Shown piece after piece: positions 53,957 through 62,692 of a DNA stretch of 64,000 nt. The DNA is taken from the NCBI GenBank assembly GCA_029310945.1, contig JARJFC010000006.1, positions 1-64,000 on the forward strand, read 5' to 3'. The notes beneath the pieces were generated by a model. It saw nothing but the letters and a program-made list of their open reading frames with translations. It was not told the DNA's origin and made no database searches. This stretch comes from Leptospira sp. 96542 (lineage in GTDB: Bacteria > Spirochaetota > Leptospiria > Leptospirales > Leptospiraceae). The stretch's first letter is position 1, and the number at the start of each line of letters is the position of its first letter. A program made the translations under genes and the position numbers.

Positions 53957-56053
53957 ATGGATCCTATCCAAAAAAATCGATTTCGTTTTGAAGAACCACC
54001 GTCCAAACCCAGTTATTATAATGAAGACCCATATCTACGTGATTTAGGCAAAGAACCAAACTTTGAATCAGAAACATCGGTTAGGCGTCCAGTGCTTTCC
54101 TTTGTCTTTTGGAGTTTTTTAATTGTTCTCGTTTGTGGGTTTTTAACGGGCGCTTATTATGTTTATCTCAAAGGAAAAGATGAACCTCTATCCTTTGTTC
54201 GCACATCCAAAGAAATTCCGAAAGATCCAAATGCGATGGAACTTTTGGTGGACAAACCGTATCTTCCCGATTCTTCTTTGAATCCAAAACTTGCTGCCTG
54301 TTTGAACGCTTATAAAAATCGATATTCACAAAAAGCATCCATCGTTTGTGAGGAGTTTTTAAATTCACCTGGAAGTGACGAAGAAAAGTCAATCGCACTC
54401 ACTGTGCTTGGTGTGATGTATGATGAAGCAGGCAGGTATGTTAATTCAATCGAAAGATTGGAGAAAGCCATTCAATACGATTCAAAAAATTATTTTGCCT
54501 TTTATAATTTGTCACTCGCATTTAAACATGCAGGAAAATTTGAAGAGGCAAGGCGTGCTGCCGAACGAGCTAAAGAAATTGCACCTAACGACCATCGTGT
54601 GAGCATGCTACAAGGAAATCTATACCAAGAGATTGGCGAACCTTCCAAAGCAATTGAAGCATACAAAGAAGGGCAGAACCTCGCTCCTGCCGATGTAACT
54701 ATCATTTACAATTTGGCCTTAAGTTACTTAAAACAAGGCAATATCCTTGAGGCGATTTCTGAATTTCAAAAACTGATCCAAATTTCTCCCAATTCTAACC
54801 CGGCCTTACTTTCCTATGGACATTTGGGGAGCATCTACTACCAAAAGGAAGATTTTGAACGTGCAGAATTTTACTTCCGAGAAGTGATTCGACTGAAGAC
54901 AAATGATGCCAAGTCATATTATAATTTGGGTCTTGTTTACTTAAAAAAAAAGAACCCTGAGGAAGCAGCCAAGTACTTCCAGAAGGCACTGGATTCCAAT
55001 GCAAACGAACCAGAAGTGTACCGCTACATCGCAGAGGCTTTTAATGGTATGGGAAAATCCTCCTTGGCCATCACTGCTTTAAAAAAGGCTTTGAGTTTAA
55101 AACCTTCTGATGTGGATTCACTATTCGCTTTGTCTGAACTCTATTATAAAAATGGAGAACTTGTGGAAGCAGAAACTTTGTTCCGGCGCATCATTCGACT
55201 CACACCTGGCGATAGTTATACGGAAACTGCTTACGTGAATCTGGGAATCATTTTGGACGAAATGGAACGGTATTCAGAATCGATTCCAAGTTTTGAAGCG
55301 GCCATTGCACTGAACCCGAAAAACCAATCGGCTCGTTATAATTTGGGTCTCGCCTATTTGCATGCTGGAAAACCCACTGCGGCCATCGAAGAGTTTAGAA
55401 AATCGCAAGCTCTTGATCCCAATCACATTCCGTCCAGGCTCGCCGTGGCAGATTATTTTCTAGAAAATAAAATGTTTAGCGAAGCCATAGCTGAATACGA
55501 AGAAACCATTGTTTGGAAACCCGAATTGTATGAAGCAAGGTTAAAATTAGCAGATGCCTACCTCCAAACAAAAAATTACACGGCGGCTGAGAAGGTTTTA
55601 TACTATATTTTAGAAAATGCCAAAGACCCAAAAGATATTAAACTCGCACATCGTAAATTGGCACTTGCTTATGCAGGTAGTGGGAGTGCGGGAAATAGTC
55701 GAAAAGCCAAAGAAGAAGCTTTCCGCGCGGCTCACATCGATCCAGAAGATATGGAATCCAAATTGGTTCTTTCTAAAATTCTCATCGATTCAGGATCCCT
55801 TGTGGATAGGGAAAAAGCCATTGAGGAGCTAACGGTTATTACTCGGTCGGATGTAAATCCAAACCTAGCAGCTAAGGCGTATAATTATTTAGGTGTCTGT
55901 TTTTTTAAAAATAGTGAATTCAAAAAAGCACTTTCTTCCTTCCAGACTGCCATTGATTTAAACCCCAGTTTGACAGAAGCATACGAGAACAAACGAGCAG
56001 CAAGGGCAGGGTATGAAAAATCACTGGAATCCAAAAAGAGAAATTTCTTTTGA
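53957..56053 (+). CDS. Membrane-anchored TPR protein
   Basis: A 698-residue protein with one N-terminal TM helix (about 48-68, FVFWSFLIVLVCGFLTGAYY), short cytosolic head, and ~16 tandem TPR units outside (for example AIQYDSKNYFAFYNLSLAFK, AIALNPKNQSARYNLGLAYL). Long TPR arrays scaffold protein complexes, often in cell-envelope assembly. It is part of the ribH-nusB-TPR-methyltransferase-helicase-amidase run, where coding sequences touch or overlap. Partners unknown. Confidence 0.85.
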   Translation: MDPIQKNRFRFEEPPSKPSYYNEDPYLRDLGKEPNFESETSVRRPVLSFVFWSFLIVLVCGFLTGAYYVYLKGKDEPLSFVRTSKEIPKDPNAMELLVDKPYLPDSSLNPKLAACLNAYKNRYSQKASIVCEEFLNSPGSDEEKSIALTVLGVMYDEAGRYVNSIERLEKAIQYDSKNYFAFYNLSLAFKHAGKFEEARRAAERAKEIAPNDHRVSMLQGNLYQEIGEPSKAIEAYKEGQNLAPADVTIIYNLALSYLKQGNILEAISEFQKLIQISPNSNPALLSYGHLGSIYYQKEDFERAEFYFREVIRLKTNDAKSYYNLGLVYLKKKNPEEAAKYFQKALDSNANEPEVYRYIAEAFNGMGKSSLAITALKKALSLKPSDVDSLFALSELYYKNGELVEAETLFRRIIRLTPGDSYTETAYVNLGIILDEMERYSESIPSFEAAIALNPKNQSARYNLGLAYLHAGKPTAAIEEFRKSQALDPNHIPSRLAVADYFLENKMFSEAIAEYEETIVWKPELYEARLKLADAYLQTKNYTAAEKVLYYILENAKDPKDIKLAHRKLALAYAGSGSAGNSRKAKEEAFRAAHIDPEDMESKLVLSKILIDSGSLVDREKAIEELTVITRSDVNPNLAAKAYNYLGVCFFKNSEFKKALSSFQTAIDLNPSLTEAYENKRAARAGYEKSLESKKRNFF

Positions 56054-56853
56054 TCCAATTTCAGTTTAAACCCCATAAAGTTTATCCTGAATTTTACGAC
56101 AAATGCAGTCGAACGGGAGTTCTTCGGTATAAAAAAGCAGAACTCCGTGAATATGGGGAGACCTATTTTATGGAAGAGTATGAATCCCAGTATAAAAAGA
56201 CGTATTATGAGGACGAAGCTCCTTTGCGCCAAATGGCCAAAAGGCGACTCGGTGAAATTTGTAAATTGGGGATCCATCCTCAAAATTCGAAACTCTTAGA
56301 AATCGGGTCGGCTGCAGGATTTTTTTTGGACGAAGCCAAACAAATGGGTTTTGTAACCCAAGGGTTTGAACTTTCTGAAAGGGAAGTCGAATACTCCCGT
56401 ACCAAGTTTGGACTGAACGTAGAAAAAAAATCGGTTTTGGACATACCGGTCTCTGAATATCAAAATTCTTTCCAGGTTATTTCTGCCTATTTTGTAGTGG
56501 AACATATTCAGGACATCGTAGGCATTTGGGAGCGTTTGTGCAAATGGCTTACGCCTGGTGGAGTGCTCAGTTTGGCCGTACCTTCCAGTTTTGGACCTAG
56601 TTTCCAAACCAATCCAGACCACTGGTTCGAAACTCACCCGAGTGATCACTTTTTCGATTACGACATCCATTCTTTGAAAAAACTCTTGTCAATGCTGGGG
56701 TTCGGGTTGAAGTATGGTAGACCTATGTCGTATCATCCAAAGAGGGATCTCGGCCTAAGAGGCAATTTTCCCAAATGGCTATACCAATCTTACGCAAACT
56801 CTTTCTGTTATGGCGACACAATAGAAGTGGCCGCTAAAAAATACAATCTATGA
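56050..56853 (+). CDS. Class I SAM-dependent methyltransferase
   Basis: A 267-residue protein starting TTG 56050 in a 4-bp overlap with the TPR gene. The SAM motif LLEIGSAAGFFLDEAKQMGF (about 80-99) and motif II FELSEREVEYSR are clear; AYFVVEHIQD follows. The N-terminal ~60 residues (CSRTGVLRYKKAELREYGET) resemble the head of surface-polysaccharide or small-molecule methyltransferases. Substrate unknown. Confidence 0.82.
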   Translation: MIQFQFKPHKVYPEFYDKCSRTGVLRYKKAELREYGETYFMEEYESQYKKTYYEDEAPLRQMAKRRLGEICKLGIHPQNSKLLEIGSAAGFFLDEAKQMGFVTQGFELSEREVEYSRTKFGLNVEKKSVLDIPVSEYQNSFQVISAYFVVEHIQDIVGIWERLCKWLTPGGVLSLAVPSSFGPSFQTNPDHWFETHPSDHFFDYDIHSLKKLLSMLGFGLKYGRPMSYHPKRDLGLRGNFPKWLYQSYANSFCYGDTIEVAAKKYNL

Positions 56854-58403
56854 AATTCACAGAACTACCCTTTCACCCTTCGATCCAGACGGCTCTCGAA
56901 AAAATTGGTTATACAGACCTAACCCCTATCCAAGAAAAATCCATACCCTTTGCCATGGAGGGAAGTGATGTCACTGGGCTTGCGCAAACAGGCACTGGCA
57001 AAACCATGGCCTTCCTTTTGCCCACCTTACACAGGCTACTTTCGAGTGCGGAAGAAGAACCGTTGCCCTATGCTTTGGTGCTTGCACCTACTAGGGAACT
57101 CACCATCCAAATTGCAGAAGAAGCAAAAAAACTTTTGGAATTCACGGACATGGGTGTGGCAACCATCATTGGCGGAACCGACTATAAATCCCAAGAGCAA
57201 GCTTTGGGCAACAAAGCCTGTATCATTGTGGCCACTCCAGGAAGGCTCATCGACTTTGTCAAAAATCATGGGCTTTCGCTTGAAAACATAAAAGTTGTGA
57301 TTTTGGATGAAGCCGATCGGATGTTTGATATGGGTTTTGTACAAGACCTAAAATACATTTTCCATAAATGTAAAAACAGAAAACAATCCTTACTTTTTAG
57401 TGCCACGCTCAGTTATGAAGTGGTGAGGCTTGCGAGTAAATATTTGGTTGATCCCATTGAAGTTCATATCAACCCAGAAAAAGTAATTACGGAACGAATC
57501 AACCAATCGCTGTTACATTTGGGTAGAGAAGAAAAAATGCCTTACCTTGTCAATTCGCTACTAAACAATGAAATTGAGGGATTGGGAATTATTTTTACAA
57601 ATTACAAAATGAACATTCCAAAGATTGTTTCAGTTCTCCGAAAATACGGAATCACTGCGACTGGGCTTTCGAGTGAACTCGACCAAAAAAAGAGAATTCG
57701 ACTGCTCCGCGATTTTAAAGCAGGTAAGTATAAATATTTAATTGCGACCGATGTGGCTTCGCGCGGGATCGATATTGAAAATATAGACGTGGTGTACAAT
57801 TATGACCTTCCTCAGGATGCGGAAAACTACGTGCACCGTATTGGTCGAACGGCACGTGCGGGAAGGATTGGTAGTTCTATTGGACTATGTTCGGAAACAG
57901 ATTACACTGAACTTGAACGGATTGAAAAATATCTAAATTCAAAAATCCCAGTTGGTGAAATTAACGAAAGTTATTTGGCGTTTCCTGTCGGTGAATTCAC
58001 CCCTGTATTCGCGGACGAGAGTATCCCAGGTGAAAAAAAATTCCAGGAGAGGGATGGGCGCGAAAGATCGGGCGGAAAACATAAACAAGCAGGTGATAGG
58101 CGAGGAAAACGAGAAGGAAAAGAAACTCATAGAGATCGTAATCATGGATCAAAACCTTCAGGAGAATATAGAAATCGAGAGGATCATCATCCGCCTGCAA
58201 AGATGCATAGAGAGGATCGTAAACACCACAACAAATCGGAAGGAAATCCGAAACATAAAAATCAAAACAATAAACCTAAAAATACAAATGTTTCAAAAAC
58301 TAATTCCAAAAGGAATCTTTTTGATATCAACGCCCTGCCAGAAACCGCTAAAAAGAAAAAATCGATTTGGCAAAGAATACTTACCATTTTCAAAAAAGAT
58401 TAA
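56850..58403 (+). CDS. DEAD-box ATP-dependent RNA helicase
   Basis: A 517-residue helicase. Q motif TDLTPIQEKSIPFAMEGSD, Walker A AQTGTGKT, PTREL, TPGR, DEAD box VILDEADRMFDMGF, SAT and the C-terminal RIGRTARAG are all present. The last ~120 residues are a basic, His/Lys/Asn-rich low-complexity tail (KHKNQNNKPKNTN), likely disordered RNA-binding. Similar to RhlE-type proteins. ATG 56850 overlaps the methyltransferase stop; the amidase gene begins inside its 3' end. Confidence 0.95.
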   Translation: MKFTELPFHPSIQTALEKIGYTDLTPIQEKSIPFAMEGSDVTGLAQTGTGKTMAFLLPTLHRLLSSAEEEPLPYALVLAPTRELTIQIAEEAKKLLEFTDMGVATIIGGTDYKSQEQALGNKACIIVATPGRLIDFVKNHGLSLENIKVVILDEADRMFDMGFVQDLKYIFHKCKNRKQSLLFSATLSYEVVRLASKYLVDPIEVHINPEKVITERINQSLLHLGREEKMPYLVNSLLNNEIEGLGIIFTNYKMNIPKIVSVLRKYGITATGLSSELDQKKRIRLLRDFKAGKYKYLIATDVASRGIDIENIDVVYNYDLPQDAENYVHRIGRTARAGRIGSSIGLCSETDYTELERIEKYLNSKIPVGEINESYLAFPVGEFTPVFADESIPGEKKFQERDGRERSGGKHKQAGDRRGKREGKETHRDRNHGSKPSGEYRNREDHHPPAKMHREDRKHHNKSEGNPKHKNQNNKPKNTNVSKTNSKRNLFDINALPETAKKKKSIWQRILTIFKKD

Positions 58404-59479
58404 TTTTCATTTTTTTAATCTTTCTGCCTTGTGTTCTTAACGCAGAGACCATCAAACTCCCTTTATATGGTAAAGGGGCGTTTGTTCAGTTTTCCGATTT
58501 GAAAACGGTTTTACCTGAGCTAGGTACAAATCTCAAAAAATTAACACGGGTGGGTTCAATCCACACGCCCCAAGGGCAAATGAATTTCCGAGTGGGTTCC
58601 AGTTTTTATACTTTGGATGGAAAAATTCATAAAATCCCGAAACCCGTTCTCATTAGAGATGAACATGTTTACATTCCTTTGGACATGGTTGAAGCGATTT
58701 TTATCAATCTCATTGCTTACGATATAAAGTATAAATTTAAAGAAGATGAACTTTTGCTTTTGGTTCCAAAAGAACCTCTGCCCAAACGGTCTGTGAATGT
58801 GAAGGCCATCGTCATTGATGCAGGGCATGGTGGGAAAGACCCTGGAACTTCCGACGGAGCAGGGAACCAAGAAAAACATATCAGTTTGGCAGTGTCCAAA
58901 TATTTGTATTTGTATTTACGAAAGTATTATCCTGAAATCAGAGTGCAAATGACCCGGAAGGCTGACCAATTCATTGAACTAGAAGAACGTTCGCGGGATG
59001 CAAACCGAGTGCTTGGTGACACGAGGGATGTGATTTTTCTTTCTCTTCATTGTAATGCATCCTTAAGCGATAAAGCGACTGGGTTTGAAGTGTACTATCT
59101 TTCCCAATCTCCGAGCACAGAACTCGCGCGAGAAACGGCTCTCATTGAAAATAAATTCATAGGAAAACATAAATTGAAAGATGTGGAACATATTCAATCT
59201 CAGATGTTATCCAGCGTAACCCAAAGGCGATCGAAAAAATTGGCGGAGTATGTTGCGAAAGAATATGAAAAAGGGCTTTCTCCCTCCATCCCTTCACGGG
59301 GAGTCAAAAAGGCAGATTTTTCCGTCTTGCGGGGAAGCCTTATGCCTGCTGTACTCGTAGAAATGGGGTATCTTACAAACCCTCAAGAAAGTAAAATTTT
59401 AAGAGATAAAAATTTTCAGAAAAAAATAGCAAGAAGCATCATCAAAGGAATTCATGAATACGCAAGTTTTAAAGATTAA
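58367..59479 (+). CDS. N-acetylmuramoyl-L-alanine amidase (Amidase_3)
   Basis: A 370-residue secreted amidase. TTG 58367 lies 37 bp inside the helicase gene but gives a full signal peptide (RLIFIFLIFLPCVLNAE). An N-terminal domain of ~115 residues resembling a copper-amine-oxidase-like or AMIN module precedes the Amidase_3 domain: zinc ligands His154 (DAGHGG), Glu169 (NQEKHIS) and His228 (SLHCNAS), and catalytic Glu332 (LVEMGYLTN). It cleaves peptidoglycan stem peptides, usually for cell separation. The downstream membrane gene overlaps by 26 bp. Confidence 0.92.
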   Translation: MAKNTYHFQKRLIFIFLIFLPCVLNAETIKLPLYGKGAFVQFSDLKTVLPELGTNLKKLTRVGSIHTPQGQMNFRVGSSFYTLDGKIHKIPKPVLIRDEHVYIPLDMVEAIFINLIAYDIKYKFKEDELLLLVPKEPLPKRSVNVKAIVIDAGHGGKDPGTSDGAGNQEKHISLAVSKYLYLYLRKYYPEIRVQMTRKADQFIELEERSRDANRVLGDTRDVIFLSLHCNASLSDKATGFEVYYLSQSPSTELARETALIENKFIGKHKLKDVEHIQSQMLSSVTQRRSKKLAEYVAKEYEKGLSPSIPSRGVKKADFSVLRGSLMPAVLVEMGYLTNPQESKILRDKNFQKKIARSIIKGIHEYASFKD

Positions 59480-60284
59480 AGAATATAGCAAACAATTGGC
59501 GGAAATCATTCGGGTATGGGTGGTGGAGTTTTATAAAATTGCGACAGGCGAAACAAAACTTACCCGTGACTTTTTGTTTTTATTTTTTTCTTGGTTTGGA
59601 CTTTTGATATTTTTTAGCTTTTTTATGCTAGCAGAACAAAACCCATTTCGACTTTTTATTCCCTTTCAAGTATATACACTTCCTTCTCTCGATCATAGAG
59701 AACCAGTGACCGTTTTTATTTCCAATGGAGAAGGTGAAGAGTTTCCTATCAAACGTAAAGTTTTAAAAATGGAAGGTGATAGAGAATTTGTGTACCAACT
59801 TGTGGGAGAAGTTGGATCTCCTCCTTATTTTGAAATGAGCGAATCCAATGCGCAAGATACTAAACTTTTTTCTCCGAAAAAACTTTTGGACATCCGTTTT
59901 GCATTGAAACAAGTTTGGTTCCTTGAGTCAAATACTCGTTTGGTGCTGGACTGGAATGTGGAAACCATAGAATTGGTAATGGAAAAATATAGGCTTCCAA
60001 AATTGAATGGTTTGGATTCTGATTCTGAAACAGAAGATGACAATGCTAGCACTCCCGTAGATACAATTACTTATTATTCTGGAAATGCGGAGATGACACC
60101 CCGTGAATCAGAGGAAGTTGTCACCAAACGTAGGTTTGCTGCCCTAAATTCCACACTGCGGGCACTTAACGAAACCCTCTTCGAAAACTTCCCAAATCTC
60201 AAACGCATTGAGCACAAATTGAGTGGGGAGAGGCATTTGGCCTTGGATTGGGACGAAATCCCTTCCGAAGCTGTGAAACCCTGA
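59454..60284 (+). CDS. Single-TM protein with GerMN-like region
   Basis: A 276-residue protein whose start lies 26 bp inside the amidase gene. A cytosolic N-terminus of ~42 residues, one TM helix (about 44-62, FLFLFFSWFGLLIFFSFFML), then an extracytoplasmic domain with VTVFISNGEGEEFPIKRKVL and IRFALKQVWFLESNTRLVLDW, which resembles a GerMN fold and is often linked with amidases. An acidic linker (DSDSETEDDNAS) separates the helical end. The GerMN call is tentative. It ends the operon; its stop lies in a small hairpin. Confidence 0.6.
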   Translation: MNTQVLKIKEYSKQLAEIIRVWVVEFYKIATGETKLTRDFLFLFFSWFGLLIFFSFFMLAEQNPFRLFIPFQVYTLPSLDHREPVTVFISNGEGEEFPIKRKVLKMEGDREFVYQLVGEVGSPPYFEMSESNAQDTKLFSPKKLLDIRFALKQVWFLESNTRLVLDWNVETIELVMEKYRLPKLNGLDSDSETEDDNASTPVDTITYYSGNAEMTPRESEEVVTKRRFAALNSTLRALNETLFENFPNLKRIEHKLSGERHLALDWDEIPSEAVKP

Positions 60285-61462
<1,178 letters not shown>

Positions 61463-61567
61463 TCTAAAAGACTAATGTAATTTGGAGTTGTGTAAACATG
61501 TAGTTGTTAGTTGATAATCGGCCGGCTTTCCCCTGCCAGGTGGCAAAATGAAAGCTCATCCTTGACA

Positions 61568-61586
61568 CCGGACAGGGATTGTCCGG
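61568..61586 (+). promoter_or_regulatory. Hairpin in leader of second flaB
   Basis: CCGGACA (61568-61574) and TGTCCGG (61580-61586) form a perfect 7-bp stem with a 5-nt loop, 50 bases before the start codon. A TGCCAGGTGGCA dyad lies slightly upstream near 61537. No T-run follows, so this is more likely a stability or regulatory element than a terminator. Confidence 0.55.
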
Positions 61587-61639
61587 CCAGGAACGAAAAT
61601 ATAAAACGTTCTTGGTATTACACAAAGGAGTGTAAGCCA

Positions 61640-62488
61640 ATGATTATCAATCACAACATGAGTGCGATTCAATCACATCGCTCTCTCAAGTTTACACAAT
61701 GGGATGTAGATAAGACCATGAGGAATCTCTCCACTGGCCAACGTATCAATACGGCTGGTGATGATGCTTCTGGTCTTGCTGTTTCGGAAAAACTTCGAAC
61801 GCAAGTTCGCGGTTTACGTCAGGCCGAAAGGAATACGGAAGATGGACTTAGTTTCATCCAGACGGCAGAGGGTTTCCTCGACCAGTCTGCGGAAATTGTC
61901 CAAAGGATCCGTACCCTTGCAATCCAGACTTCGAACGGAATTTACACCCCAGAGGATAGGCAACTCGTGCAGGTAGAAGTATCTGCGCTGGTGGATGAGA
62001 TCGATCGGATCGCTTCCCAAGCAGAATTCAATAAAATGAAACTGTTTGAGGGTGATTTTGCTCGAAAGTCAACGAAAGCATCGATGTGGTTCCATATGGG
62101 TCCGAACGCCAAACAAAGAGAGCGTTTTTACATTGGAACCATGACTGCGAAGGCTTTGAAGATGAAGGAAGGCGAAATTAAAATTTCACTTTCTACACCT
62201 GGAAAAGCCGACAATGCGATTGCTTTGGCGGACTTCGCCTTGAATCAGATCATGAAACAAAGAGCAGATATGGGAGCCTACCAAAATAGACTCGAAAGTA
62301 CTGCGAAAGGTCTCATGGGTGCATATGAAAATATGCAAGCATCCGAATCAAGGATTAGGGACGCAGATATGGCTGAAGAAATGGTTGCGCTGACCACGAA
62401 ACAAATTCTCGTGCAAAGCGGTACGGCAATGCTTGCGCAAGCCAGTCTCAGGCCAAATTCTGTATTACGACTTTTGAATAATACTTAA
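61640..62488 (+). CDS. flaB: Flagellin FlaB (second of pair)
   Basis: A 282-residue FlaB closely similar to its neighbour ([40 protein letters not shown]), differing mainly in the middle. ATG 61640 has AAAGGAG upstream; the ORF opens earlier at 61511 but that part is leader sequence. A strong intrinsic terminator follows at 62525-62565. Leptospira make filaments from several FlaB isoforms; this pair is one tandem duplication. Confidence 0.98.
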   Translation: MIINHNMSAIQSHRSLKFTQWDVDKTMRNLSTGQRINTAGDDASGLAVSEKLRTQVRGLRQAERNTEDGLSFIQTAEGFLDQSAEIVQRIRTLAIQTSNGIYTPEDRQLVQVEVSALVDEIDRIASQAEFNKMKLFEGDFARKSTKASMWFHMGPNAKQRERFYIGTMTAKALKMKEGEIKISLSTPGKADNAIALADFALNQIMKQRADMGAYQNRLESTAKGLMGAYENMQASESRIRDADMAEEMVALTTKQILVQSGTAMLAQASLRPNSVLRLLNNT

Positions 62489-62524
62489 AAGTTGTGATGA
62501 GGCAAGAGTTGCCTTGAAGGTTGG

Positions 62525-62565
62525 CCTCTTTTGGAAGTAAAATTCTAAAAGAGGCCTTTTTTTCT
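62525..62565 (+). terminator. Intrinsic terminator of the flaB pair
   Basis: GGCCTCTTTT (62525-62534) and AAAAGAGGCC (62549-62558) form a perfect 10-bp stem, followed by seven T (62559-62565). Confidence 0.95.
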
Positions 62566-62692
62566 TCTTGGTCATTCGTTTCTCTTACTTTTGAAAAAGT
62601 TTCAGACCAAGAATGAACGATCGTATGCAAAGTAGGTAGGAATAGCGGCCAGACGAGTCACCTCAAGCTTTCTGGATTCCCAGGATTAGCTC

